Shown: positions 1-9,179 of the stretch, piece after piece
How the letters are laid out: every line of letters starts with the position of its first letter
How positions within the stretch are numbered: the first letter of the stretch is position 1
Assembly: GCA_023213315.1 (NCBI GenBank)
Contig: JAKCPI010009401.1
Span: 1-64,000 of the forward strand
Direction: 5' to 3'
DNA length: 64,000 nt
DNA from: Euborellia annulipes
Taxonomy: Eukaryota; Arthropoda; Insecta; Dermaptera; Anisolabididae
Notes under the pieces: generated by a model
What the model was told of the DNA's origin: nothing
Seen by the model: the letters and a program-made list of their open reading frames with translations, nothing else
Databases searched by the model: none
Made by a program: the position numbers and the translations under genes

Positions 1-257
1 ATTAGTAAATATGTATGTTATGGAGAATTAGACAAATGATTTCTCAATTTACGTATACATGGTTGACAATATTCGGGTTTTGATTAAAGTATGTTCAGTA
101 TTATTTTCTTGTAATAGAAATTTAAGGAACTCTTTTAGCAGATATATTAATTTTTTATTTCTTTAATATGGTGTCTATCTATATTGTTTAAAAAATTTAT
201 CAGATTAGACCCGAAATTGAGTTTATAATTTAAAATATTATTATTGATAGTATTCAG
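1..257. other. AT-rich DNA without recognisable gene
   Basis: AT-rich single-copy-looking sequence. I see no reading frame of note, no RNA gene and no repeat boundary before the hAT-type element that starts at 258. Confidence 0.5.
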
Positions 258-539
258 CAGTGGCGTAGTGAGGTTAACTCGAGCCCGGAGCACAATACCT
301 TTTTAGCGCCCTCCCCCCATTCAAAAACCATATATCTACCTAATATTATATGTAAAATATACAAAATTATTATATTACACTGGAACTAAATTTAAAATAC
401 TTATATTTTCCAGAAATCAATTATAATAAAAATTAAAATTATCCAGCAATTTTTTGTTTTGCGGTCCATTTGGCGTCCCTTTGTGAGTACCGCCCCAGGC
501 ATGATGACCCCTTTTGCCCTCCCCCTCGCTACGCCACGG
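258..539. mobile_element. hAT-type miniature element (MITE) with 8-bp duplication
   Basis: A non-autonomous DNA transposon of 282 bp. It starts CAGTGGCGTAGTGAGG and ends with the inverted form CCTCGCTACGCCACGG, so the terminal inverted repeats are about 16 bp with two mismatches. The 8 bases on either side are identical: GTATTCAG at 250-257 and at 540-547. An 8-bp target duplication and a CAGTGGCG-type end are the signature of the hAT superfamily. The inside has C-rich runs and no transposase, so it must have moved with enzyme supplied elsewhere. The 61- and 64-codon frames crossing it are not genes. Confidence 0.9.
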
Positions 540-1109
540 GTATTCAGGAGTCTAGGAAAAAAATTGTATCCAAAAAATTTCATCATATGAACCAGTGCTT
601 CTTAAGAAATGGGCCGAGGCCCCCAAGTAACATTGAAGTAACAATAATTAAAAACTTGTATTGAAATGTTGATTATAATATATTTGCAGCTGCTTATAAC
701 ATAGACTATTGATTAGTAGTAGTACGAATTACTTGCCTCCCGTCCTGCTGGGGCCATCTTTCCAAGACGCTCTGGGAGAGATGGCCAATTGTGATTTTTA
801 AATTTTGTTATTTTTTAAGTTTAATCCTATAAGAAATTTTTAAATAACCCATAGTTTAATATTTAAAGTTTCAATAAAAATAATAATTACATAAATGTAG
901 TTTTATTTTAGCTGGGCCTTGAAAATACTATGGCCAACTTCCCCGGACTTACCCTAATAATATTTCCGTGAGCATACAAGAAATGATCTGATAAAATTTC
1001 AACTATAATAAATATTTACTTGGCAAAAACAATTTCCAATCCATTCATTGATTTTTATTTATTTCTCATGTTTGTTTTTTTCACCGAATTTTTTTTTTTC
1101 TCTCTGTTC
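540..1109. other. Gene-free AT-rich interval
   Basis: Nothing codes here. Around 735-795 and 910-945 there are two GC-richer patches that both contain ATGGCCAA, perhaps worn repeat debris. The 100-codon frame that starts at 1020 is a run of phenylalanine codons from poly-T followed by the GC-rich island, and is not convincing as protein. Confidence 0.5.
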
Positions 1110-1420
1110 CAAATTGGATTGGCGGGTTGTCGTGCTCTGGCTGCATGCTCTGCGGATTACGCCTTATCGGGCAGCACCGAACCAGAGGGCCTGAAGAGGG
1201 TTACTTTCTATATAAAGAGGCGGGGGTTGGTGATATTAAAACCTGTCACTTGCCAGGAGGAGCTGTGCGGGGGCCCTGTATTTAATCAGCGCCCCCAAAA
1301 GGAGGGGCCAAGCCCTCCCTGAGGCGCAATCCGTTCCGCTTGCTCTTTGTTCCTGCTCCTGAACAGCATCCCTTTTCTCTCTCATCGAGCTCCTTAAATC
1401 CCAAACGACACTCACTTTAT
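1110..1420. other. GC-rich non-repetitive island, possible regulatory DNA
   Basis: A block of about 300 bp that is clearly richer in G and C than its surroundings and does not resemble any repeat in the window. It contains a TATATAAAG string near 1209, followed by GGCGGGG. Spacing to a promoter start cannot be judged without a transcript. An open frame (1020-1322) crosses it but shows no domain that I recognise. Candidate enhancer, promoter or non-coding exon; this is inference from composition only. Confidence 0.3.
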
Positions 1421-1610
1421 ATATATGTTACTTATAACAGAAACCTCTCAAATCACTCGATGAAAGGATTATTTTTCCTTTTTTCCTCTTTTTGGTCTTC
1501 AATAAGAAATTAGCGAATTATTTTATTTTATCAACACAATTTAAAATATTAATAAAAGAATGTTAATAGAAAAATAAATAATTTTAATAGTTCAAAAACT
1601 GACAACTTAC

Positions 1611-1846
1611 ACTTAAGAGCGGATCCAGAGGGGGTAATCTGGTGGGACTAGTCGCACAGCACACAATTTTTTTTCTTAATTTCGGTAATTTAAAGGTGCA
1701 TTCTGTACTTGTTTACCAGAATTTTTACAAATCAAATTTTTAAGCATTAATTGTAGTAAAATTTTATATTAAAAATATTTTTCTTAAATCTGGGAGCGAA
1801 GGGGGGATAATTACCCCCTTCGTCCCCCTGTATCCGCCCTTATTCT
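1611..1846. mobile_element. hAT-type miniature element, family with GCGGATCCAGAG ends, copy 1
   Basis: Same family as 14017-14266 and 60460-60753. It begins near AAGAGCGGATCCAGAGGGGG and closes with CCCCCTGTATCCGCCCTT, an imperfect terminal inverted repeat. Inside it carries a CTGGTGGGACTAGTCGCACAGCACACAA block, which matches the hairpin end of repeat family R. No clean 8-bp duplication is visible here, so the outer edges are approximate. Confidence 0.7.
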
Positions 1847-1944
1847 AGAAAAAATTATAATTAATAAAGTTCCAGTTTTTTCGACATTTAAGGCAAAAGA
1901 ATCTAGACAATTGATTACCAATTTTATTTATTTATTTATTTTTT

Positions 1945-2115
1945 TTTAAATTTATTTAAGATCTTTTTTCGGCACCGAAGGCCATTTAATTAATTTTAAT
2001 TAGTCTCTCTTTATTTCAATCGGATTGGTTGCCAATCCAATTGAAATAAATTAATAACCAATTAAAGTGAAATTAATTTTTATCGCTTGGGACAAAGCGT
2101 CCTAAGCTCCAGGGC
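1945..2115 (-). repeat. SINE fragment, reverse orientation (GGCACCGAAGGCC type)
   Basis: On the minus strand the fragment reads through a GATTGAAATAAA body to a 3' part ATGGCCTTCGGTGCCG followed by AAAAAAGATCTT. The same 3' part (GGCCTTCGATGCCGAAAAAG) ends the SINE at 35415-35585, and variants occur at 13905-13970, 31840-31930, 33840-33985 and 41240-41310. The tRNA-like head is worn here (around 2090-2110), so polymerase III boxes cannot be read confidently. Confidence 0.55.
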
Positions 2116-2361
2116 CGTAATACTAAATTCATTACATTTGTTTGAAAAATTTTGTTCAAAATTTTATTTGACTTCTTTTTTTATTATACCATATTGTTTA
2201 GTATTTTACTTTTTTTGGGATCAGTAATTCTTCCCGATATGAGTGATAAAATTTATTTAAATTATAGGGCTACGTAATATTGTCTACTTCTCTTAAAGCC
2301 ATTATACCATATTTACTTTATTTATTTAAGATAACAAGGTATCAAATAATTTAAATAAATA

Positions 2362-2655
2362 CACTGAGAAAAAAATTTGGTTTTGTCAACTAAATGAGTT
2401 TAGTTGAAATTTTATTTAGTTAAGACAACTAAATAATCTTACGACTATGAAATCGTAGTTGGTGCAATGAAAACAATGAAAAATTTCATAGCGACAAATA
2501 AATGGTTTAGTTAAAACGATTTGACTAGGTCAATTACATTATTGTAACGGTAACAAAATTTCTTTGATCAATGCTACTAAATATTTAGTCAAGAGTCAAC
2601 AACATCATTTGGTACCCACAAAAGATTTTATCCATTATGACAACAAAATTATTTT
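2362..2655. repeat. Left subterminal repeat region of the CACTG element
   Basis: Clustered copies of CAACTAAAT, its complement ATTTAGTTG, and variants such as CTACTAAATATTTAGT. The cluster resumes after the inserted hAT element (3108-3290). In CACTA transposons such units bind the transposase; here that role is inferred from position and repetition only. Confidence 0.6.
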
Positions 2656-2663
2656 GTTGCTAC

Positions 2664-3099
2664 CAGGGCCGGCGCAAGCTATTCTGCCGCCCTAGGCAAG
2701 ATATTTTTTTGCGCCCCCCCCCCCCAAAAAAAAACTTTAAAATTTTAATTTGCCACCCCCCCCCCCCCCCTCCTTAAAATTTTCCCTGATCTCAAAATTT
2801 TTTTTTTTTTTTTCGCCGAACCAAAATTTTTTCCCGTCCGAAAAAATTTTGTACCTTTTTTTAGAGACACTAAATTTTTGCCCCCCGCGGAACCAAAATT
2901 TTTCCCCGTGTGCCGCCTGCGGAACATTTTCTCTTGCGCGGAACCAAAATTTTTTTTTTGTCGCCCGCGGAAACAAAATTTTTTTCGGGTGCCGCTTGCG
3001 GAACCAAAATTTTTTTTTTTATTTTGCCATTTTTGCCGCCCTCTCCAGGTTGCCGCCCTAGGCGGCCGCCTAGTTGGCCTAGTGGACGCGCCGCCCCTG
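2664..3099. mobile_element. hAT-type element nested in the CACTG transposon, exact 8-bp duplication
   Basis: A 436-bp non-autonomous element. It starts CAGGGCCGGCGCAAGC and ends GCGCCGCCCCTG. The flanks GTTGCTAC (2656-2663) and GTTGCTAC (3100-3107) are identical, a textbook hAT duplication, and removing the element plus one flank restores a run of CACTG-element subterminal repeats. The interior (about 2810-3015) is a loose tandem of units of roughly 40 bp built on GCGGAACCAAAATTTT, a unit also present at 27670-27720 and 63290-63440. The 60-103-codon frames here on both strands only translate this tandem and homopolymers. Confidence 0.92.
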
Positions 3100-3289
3100 G
3101 TTGCTACTAATAAACGGTTTAGTTGAAACCGTATAATTGGAACAACTAAATTTTTGCAAAGATTACTAAATTATATTCATTGACGACACTAAATATTTAG
3201 TAGGTAGTAGTAGTTTAGAGACAACAATATCATTTAGTCTCCACGAAAAAACTTTATTCATTGAAACAAAAAATCATTTTGTAGTAAAT

Positions 3290-3783
3290 TCGAAATTAAT
3301 GCTGCTACTGTTACAATTTTCTATGTTAATTTTACAAACAATTTTTTTCCCCAATGTTTTGGTAACAATTATTAAATTAAATACTTAATAATAAAATAAT
3401 AATAAATAATTATTAAATTTAATATTATTTAATTCCAAATTTTAATTTTCCAAAATATTATTTTTATTTAATGAAATTTATTATTATTATTTATTATTTA
3501 TTTCTCAAGTAGAAAAACGGATTTTTTTTTCTTTAAAATTTTTCTAACGTCTTTTAACGACATATATGTAAAATTGAAAAAATTGACTGTCTTTCGAATA
3601 CAATTCAATTGGCTTGCTCTTCTCGCCCAGTAAAGTCGCCTTGGTAATTCATATTAATTTGCGTCCTGCAAAATAAACACGACAGCCCTTGTCGCTATTA
3701 TTATTCTTTTGTTACATTTACATTACCCTTATTTATTAAAATTCTGATTGGCAATTTTATTTTTTCATAAAAGTATTTAGATC
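3290..3783. other. AT-rich interior of the CACTG transposon
   Basis: Continuation of the element between the left subterminal repeats and the coding remnant. Around 3600-3720 the composition is more balanced and could be the 5' untranslated part of the decayed gene. I see no TATA box that stands out in this AT-rich context. Confidence 0.4.
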
Positions 3784-5092
3784 ATGAATGACGAAATTGC
3801 ATCAGTTTTACTGAAAGAGTGGAATTTGGAAAAACATTAAGAAGAATTCAAACGTAAGTACATAACGATATAATTATTAAAATTTTCCTTCTTTTTTATC
3901 ATCTTTATTTTTTATAATTCATAAATAAGTCAGTAAATAGCAGGTAAATAGCGATTTTCTTCTTTCAGTCGAAACAATATTAAGAAATACTGAAAAGGGA
4001 AAAATTCTACTTGAATCTCGTCCGGCCGATAAAAAATTGCAGGATACGAATAGAGATTTTGTACCAGGTAGTTCGATTAATTGTAGCAAAAGTTATAAAT
4101 GCCTATCCTAATAGCAGGTACAAAAGAATAATTTTGTTTTCGCCTTTTTATATTGTCATATTTTAAATTACTAATAATGAGTTAATTTCTTGTTTTTATA
4201 GAATCTGCAATGATGTATGGGATGGCCTAGGAAAGCAAATAGTAGAACTATTTCCAGCCGAGCATCTCGACTGCTATTATATTCCAGCAATAGGTAAAAC
4301 TAAATCAAAAGATAACAAATCACACATATCAAAAAGGAAACGAAATCAAGGATAAGACCGACACCTCTCAACACCTCCAAAACTTATTAAAAACGACACC
4401 TTTAAACGAAGGTAAAAGTAATTTATATTAACTAATTTTTAACATTTGTTACTTTTAATATTGTCTATAGCCTTCGGGCCTTGATGTTAGGGTTAGCGTG
4501 CTGGCCTTGTATACCAAGAGTCGCGGGTTCGGACCCAGGCAGTCCGATGATTTTATTCAAGCCATTTGGATACAAAATGGCTTGAATAAAAATGCCTGAC
4601 CCCCAAAAAAAATATATATATACAGGTATATATATATATATTTTTTTTTTTCTATAACGGTTATCGTAAAAAGCTCGAGTTGCCGAAAAGACTGTGTGCA
4701 TGTATGTGTGTGAAAAAAGTGTGAATGTTTAAAAAAAAAATATTACTAACTTGTAAGCTTAATAATATATTTTATTTTATTTATTTTAGATTCTCAAGTG
4801 GCTGTTCAATTATTATTATTGCCACATTATATCGCCCCTAAAAAGCTCCTAAAGGCGCAAAAGAAAATATATCGTTGTTCCATTGGAAGTGCAAAGGATT
4901 CTTCAATTTTTCGAGCTTCTAATTGTTTGACGTCTGCATAAATGATGCCATGTACGCGACTACGTCTACCCTGGAAGCTATTGATATTTGTTTTAAGGCT
5001 TTTTTGTTTTTGGATTTCTCTTATCCAGTTGACAGCGAACACATCTGGACAATCTTTCAAAGCATAATATACATTTTTTTGTAACAAAAGTA
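3784..5092 (+). pseudogene. Decayed four-exon transposon-borne gene, uncharacterised arthropod family
   Basis: Exon remnants read on the plus strand. Exon 1 (3784-3853) opens with ATG; it encodes LLKEWNLEKH, then an in-frame stop at 3838-3840, then EEFK, and ends at a GTAAGT donor. Exon 2 (3969-4117) follows a TTCTTTCAG acceptor; with exon 1 it looks like a SAM-type helical domain, and it needs a frameshift near 4067 to continue into VVRLIVAKVINAYPN. Exon 3 (4202-4411) encodes QIVELFPAEHLDCYYIP, with a second stop at 4353-4355. Exon 4 (from 4790 after TTATTTTAG) gives IGSAKDSSIFRASNC, then after another shift (about 4935) EAIDICFKAF and YPVDSEHIW, ending with a stop near 5090. From memory these blocks, in this order, typify multicopy uncharacterised arthropod proteins; I cannot name a function. 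The element's intron between exons 3 and 4 holds a SINE. An 86-codon minus-strand frame (4827-5087) is a shadow of exon 4. Confidence 0.7.
4469..4740 (+). mobile_element. tRNA-derived SINE (family 1), inserted in a transposon intron
   Basis: A head with a worn A box (GGGTTAGCGTGCTGG) and a clear B box, GGTTCGGACCC at 4526-4536, is followed by the family body CAGGCAGTCCGATG, a short internal hairpin GCCATTTGG...CAAAATGGC, and a TATA-repeat. It then continues with CGGTTATCGTAAAAAG and GCCGAAAAGACTGTGTG and ends in a 10-A tail. Polymerase III promoter boxes and an A tail define a SINE. Sister copies: 11777-12014, 19847-20061, 48818-49030 and 55191-55372. Confidence 0.85.
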
Positions 5093-5199
5093 CAAAATAA
5101 AAATTAATTTTACATTTATTTAAAAAAATTGCTTTATTTTTTATACCTAAAAATTTTCATGTATGAATATCGTACTTGTTAGATATAAGTTGATCTTCG

Positions 5200-5320
5200 T
5201 ACATCTCATAATCAAGAAAAGTTGTAAATTTTTTGTTGATCTAAGTAAATCAATTTAAATCTTGTTTTGATTAATAAAGATATACATAAAATTTACAACT
5301 TTTATTGAGTATAAGATGTA
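5200..5320. repeat. Inverted repeat of about 33-bp arms
   Basis: TACATCTCATAATCAAG (5200 onward), continuing into AAAGTTGTAAATTTT, is matched in reverse by AAAATTTACAACTTTT and ATACTCAAT...TACATC-type sequence ending at 5320. About 28 of 33 arm positions agree. It directly abuts the next palindromic element, so the two may have been inserted in sequence. Confidence 0.6.
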
Positions 5321-5528
5321 CAGTGAGTGACAATATTAAGTCCCACCCATGCGTTTTACACTTGTGATTATTTCATTGTTTTTAAAAAAATTATATATTT
5401 TTTAATGGAAACTTTCATGGTTCAAACCTAGAAAATTTTCAATCAAGATTTTTCTTTTCCTTTATAAAAAAAATGAAATAATCACAAGTAAAAAACGCAT
5501 GGGTGGGACTTAATATTGACCCTCACTG
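5321..5528. mobile_element. Palindromic Tc1/mariner-like MITE with TA flanks
   Basis: A 208-bp near-palindrome. The left end CAGTGAGTGACAATATTAAG matches the complement of the right end CTTAATATTGACCCTCACTG, and the arms run inward for about 75 bp (through CCCACCCATGCGTTTT and GTGATTATTTCATT). TA lies immediately outside both ends (5319-5320, 5529-5530), as expected for Tc1/mariner integration. No coding capacity. A related end, CAGTGAGTTTCAAAATAAA, stands alone at 31685. Confidence 0.85.
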
Positions 5529-5584
5529 TACAGAGTGTATAGATACGCGATACCCATAATATATGAAGTAATAACTATGGAATT

Positions 5585-6060
5585 GTGGCAACCATATAAA
5601 TAAATAAGCTTAAAAAAATGGTTTCATAGTCACAACCAAATAATATACGGGCAAATACTTATTTACTTAAATGATAACTAAATATTTATTAGCCTTTAGT
5701 AACTATGCAATGGCGGCAAGCACGTAGTTGAATACGCTTTAAGAACTAACTATTTACCACAACCAAAAGCATATGATACAGATAATTATTTGTTTACTTA
5801 CGATAAAATCATTTTATATAGTCACAACTAAATATCTTGGTAGAAATTCAATAATATATCTAGTTGAGTAAATTAAAAAAATTGTGGTGACAATTATTTT
5901 TTTTTAATAAAGACCACTAAATATTGTGTGATCTTAAGATAAATTTAGTAATCGCAAGTAAATAATTTATTTAACGGACAATAAAATATTTGGTTGCCGC
6001 AACATTTTATAAGGTTAACACTAGGCTATCTTATTATTTAGTTGCCACAACTAAATTTTT
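5585..6060. repeat. Right subterminal repeat region of the CACTG element
   Basis: Many copies of CAACTAAAT-like units in both orientations, for example TAGTCACAACTAAATA and TTAGTTGCCACAACTAAA, mirroring the left side. This two-sided arrangement is what makes the element more than a chance inverted repeat. Confidence 0.6.
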
Positions 6061-6091
6061 TTTGACAAAACCAAATTTTTTTCTCAGTGTA

Positions 6092-6925
6092 TGGATGGCG
6101 ACTAATGCGGAAAAAAATATTTTCTTATCTGTTCTTTTAGAAAAAAATCTAGAAATACTTTACAACAATACAAACTTAACAATCATACTTTGCAACAATC
6201 GAGACTTACGATTTTTTTTTTTTTTTATTTAATAAATCGATGCCGATGGCCACCTGGTGATTTTCAAGGCTCTAAAGCCACCAACCGATGAATAATTTCA
6301 AAACTGTAAATATCAATTTTCACTCAAAGTTTTTCTTTTAAAATACAATAATTTTTTTTTTTCTTTTCTGGTTTTAGTTGCCAAATATCCGCGACTAAAC
6401 AACGAGTGATTAATTAAAAAGACGGCTTTAAAAATACAAAACATAATAATTGTTTGTAAATCAAATGATAAAGAATAGAGCAACTAGAATTAGTCTCAAC
6501 CCAGTTTTGTTTTTTCTCCTTTCTTTTTTTTGTTCTTAAGAAAACAAAAGTTAATGAGATCATCCTCGAAATATAATGTTAATGGTCTCCGCGTGTGTAT
6601 GTTTTTTCTATAATAATTGGAAGCTTTAATCTCTCTTTTTTTCTCTCTCTTTCACTCGGGTTCCAACACCTACAAAAGAGTCACATCTGACACGTTTTAT
6701 AGCTTCTTTTTTGCATTCGTGAAACTTGAATCAAAATTTATTTTAAGATTTAAAAGATAATAAATAATCGTATTTTATGTTATAATTGAGAAATTGAAAC
6801 GGAATTCAACCACTATAGAATTTGAATTATTGATAAGGAAATTATATCCAGATGGAAATATTCATTTTAATTACAATCTTAATTTACATAGTGGAAATCA
6901 GAGTAAAAATATATTTCAGTAATTT
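6092..6925. other. Gene-free AT-rich interval
   Basis: Poly-T runs, a CT-rich stretch near 6630-6660, and no recognisable coding or RNA feature. GCCGATGGCCACC near 6241 resembles the end of the SINE 3' part but is too short to assign. Confidence 0.4.
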
Positions 6926-6929
6926 TTAG

Positions 6930-7482
6930 GCCTTAATCTATAGGCCCTATTCCAATTTTTTCCCCTTCACGAAATTTTTTTCCCCCTTGCATGCAACACA
7001 TTTTACCTTTTTTTTTTAGGGAAACTAAATTTTTGCCATCTAAAAATTTTGACGTTAAAATCATTTCACCTATTTTTCGAGGAAAACTTTATTTTTTCTG
7101 CCTCTTTTTCTATTTTTTACCTGAATATCTCGCGGCACCCCTGAGGCATTCTCGCTCGCGGCGCCCTTGGGTGCCGGGGCCCAGTGGCGTCATTTCAACT
7201 TTTTCTTGGGGAGGGCAAATTTTTTCTTGGGGGGCAAACATTTTTTTTTTTCTTAAAATTTACTTACAAATGGGTACTCAAATTTGGCCAAAACATATTT
7301 AAATTAATTAATTGTTTAATTTTGTACAGTTTGTATACTCGTAGATGTATTTTGGAGTATTTTATTTAGAATAATATAAAATTTTATAAAAATCAGAGCC
7401 CTTGGGGGGGGGGGCAAATGCCCCCCTGCCCCCCCCCAATGACGCCTATGCCGGGGCCACACCGGTTGGGAACCACTGCCTT
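6930..7482. mobile_element. Older hAT-like element interrupted by a younger one
   Basis: Sequence with the AAACTAAATTTTTGCC unit seen in other hAT elements here. It runs to GGCGCCCTTGGGTGCCGGGGCC, is interrupted by the element at 7182-7450, and resumes as ACACCGGTTGGGAACCACTG at 7459-7478. TTGGGAACCACTG is the complement of CAGTGGTTCCCAA, a common hAT terminus. I could not find the matching left end, so the start coordinate is a guess. Confidence 0.55.
7182..7450. mobile_element. hAT-type MITE with 8-bp duplication, nested
   Basis: The element begins CAGTGGCGTCATT and ends AATGACGCCTATG (13-bp inverted ends, two mismatches). Both flanks are CCGGGGCC (7174-7181 and 7451-7458). Excising it joins the outer repeat into a continuous GGTGCCGGGGCCACACCGG. 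The interior is poly-T and poly-G with no transposase. It is younger than the repeat it sits in. Confidence 0.9.
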
Positions 7483-8285
7483 AGAGGTTTAGAATATTTA
7501 GGCCTATCAATAAATAAAAGAATGAAGATATTCAACACTTGCAATAATTTACATCATCATTAATTGAAAAACTAAAAGCTAGAACAATTGTTATTAGATA
7601 TGGGATAAAAAAGAACCAAAAAATTTGAGAGGATAAAATAAAAGTTTCACTTTAATAGAAATAGGGAAAAATAGACATAAAATAGGATTAGAGAGCTGAG
7701 GATCTGAGCTTTTTATCAGATTAATTTTCAGTTTTAAAATAATTTAAAATCTAGAATATTTAGATTAAAAATACAAATTTATGTTATTAGCAATATCTAA
7801 CTTAATAGTGTCTAATTATAAGATTCAGTAAAATGGTATTAAAAGGGCAAAAGGCCAAAAGCGGTAGAATCCCCTCTTATAGAGAAATATCATATACAGA
7901 TTAATCATTTTAGCTCTTTGAAATATACGTATTTTCTACTTATGTCTTCATCAAGTCTTCTAAAAGTCAATTAAATTCCTATTAATATTTTTTGTCCCTG
8001 GGGGCCAAGAAGCCTGAAGCTTATCTTCAGAAACGTAATTTGAATCTGATTGCCATTTCAGGGATGAAATTAACAGCCTGGGATTATTTTCCCCTCTTTT
8101 ATTTTTCTTTCCTCAATCAAAGATGAGAAACTCAAATTGCTAATTTAGTGGAAATTTTTTTTTTTTTTATTTAGTCTGCAGCTAATTAAAGAAGGAGAGA
8201 CGAAGAAAATTTTCACAACTAAAAATTAAGTCAAGTAGTTTGATGTGTTATTTTCTTACTAGGCCCTACATAAAATTATTATTTT
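7483..8285. other. Gene-free AT-rich interval
   Basis: Mostly AT-rich, with a patch of balanced sequence near 7995-8090 that includes CTGGGGGCCAAGAAGCC and shows no repeat match in the window. No reading frame or RNA structure is supported. Confidence 0.4.
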
Positions 8286-8289
8286 AAAT

Positions 8290-8435
8290 GGTAAAGTAAG
8301 GGATGAGAAGATCCTAGGAATGGCAGGAGTGGTGGAGGTATCGAAAAAGATCCAGGAAAGTAGGTTGAGATGGTTGGCCATGATGAGAAGAGAAAAAAAT
8401 TAGGGATAAGCCACAGTGAAAGAAGAAGAAGACAC
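8290..8435 (+). pseudogene. LINE reverse-transcriptase C-terminal scrap
   Basis: Around 8298-8402 the plus strand reads VRDEKILGMAGVVEVSKK and then IQESRLRWLAMMRRE before stops. The spacing of VRNE-, V--V-EKI-ESRLRW and a final RRE matches the tail after the polymerase domain in animal LINE reverse transcriptases that are normally about 1000 residues long, where the consensus is roughly R-E-S-R-L-R-W-x-G-H-V. The invariant GH is already lost here. It continues into an A- and G-rich string that is probably the rest of the tail. A dead 5'-truncated fragment; the clade (RTE or CR1-like) is uncertain. Confidence 0.6.
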
Positions 8436-8764
8436 TTGGTGAACTGTTGCAAGGTTTTTTGGTATCATAATAAAGTTTATGCTTATTTCAATATTACTGC
8501 CATCCCCAAAAATTGAAACACAAGATCTGAAGATGGCAATAATTTTTGAAAAATATCGTCGAATATATGATTTTAAATATTAAATACATTGTTGAACTAG
8601 ATCCTCGAAACTAAATTTTAAATTAATAATTATATTATTTATTATTTAAATATAAATTTAAATACAAATGTAATTCTTTTACATAATTTAGTACCGGGAA
8701 CTAACTGGCTTCAATTGAAAATTGTAGAGCAAACAATTATCAACAGGAAAAGAAGAAATAAGTT
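8436..8764. other. Gene-free AT-rich interval
   Basis: May include the 3' untranslated part of the LINE scrap. No poly-A tail or target duplication is clear, and nothing else is recognised. Confidence 0.35.
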
Positions 8765-9178
8765 TTACTTTCTCTTATCTCTATATATGTTAATCAAAAT
8801 AGACCAAAAAGTACTAATATTTTACTGATACACTTTTCAGTTTTTTCGATTTTCTCATAATTCGCTCCAACGATTTTGATTAAAATTCAAAAATCAAAAT
8901 TATTTTTTAGATGCTCTTTAAAATGTATATTCTCATTTTGCCATTGAAATCTTTTGAAGACCACATTATTCTTGTATTTCATAGGAAAGAGTAGAAATGG
9001 TTGCCATGATAACATAAAATAAATATTTTCCCTTGTTTAAAAATTTTACATCATGACTTCGAATGTACCGTACTTTCGGAAACTAAATATATGATTAAAA
9101 AAAAAATCTGGTGTGACAAGCACAGAAGACAACTTTCGATTACCGAAGGTAAGAGTAAGTTGTGTGCAGATTTTTTTT
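8765..9178 (+). repeat. Family R repeat, copy A (internally deleted)
   Basis: Starts ACTTTCTCTTATCTCTATATATG, skips the middle of the family, resumes at AGACCAAAAAGTACTAATAT, and ends with the family's terminal hairpin: TCTGGTGTGACAAGCACAG..., a GATTACCGAAGGTAAGAG loop, and AGTTGTGTGCAGATTTTT. The last part of the hairpin's right arm is truncated. For the family layout see the full copy at 32089-32757. Confidence 0.75.
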
Positions 9179-9179
9179 T

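Larger units (their letters stand above)
2362..6089 (+). mobile_element. CACTG-ended DNA transposon (CACTA/Mirage/Chapaev-like), decayed
   Basis: A 3.7-kb element whose ends are inverted repeats: CACTGAGAAAAAAATTTGG begins it and the exact complement closes it at 6089. The first 28 bases of the two ends are identical. TA flanks it on both sides (2360-2361, 6090-6091). About 300-500 bp inside each end are many short direct and inverted CAACTAAAT / TAGTTG units, as in the subterminal repeats of CACTA elements. CACTG ends plus a possible TA duplication fit the CACTA-Mirage-Chapaev group, but a 2-bp duplication in AT-rich DNA is weak evidence. No transposase is visible. The only coding trace is the pseudogene at 3784-5092. 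Three later elements (2664-3099, 4469-4740, 5321-5528) interrupt it, so it is old. Confidence 0.75.

Noticed and set aside
1202..1222. TATA-box promoter in the 1.1-1.4 kb island
   Set aside because: TATATAAAG alone in an AT-rich genome is weak; no downstream gene was recognised.
2737..3126. Five overlapping frames on both strands (60-103 codons)
   Set aside because: They only translate the GCGGAACCAAAATTTT tandem and homopolymers of a hAT element.
4827..5087. 86-codon minus-strand frame
   Set aside because: It is the shadow of exon 4 of the transposon gene, whose plus-strand frames carry recognisable conserved blocks.
2360..6091. TA flanks as proof of a Mirage-type 2-bp duplication
   Set aside because: TA is too frequent in this AT-rich DNA to settle the superfamily; kept only as a hint.
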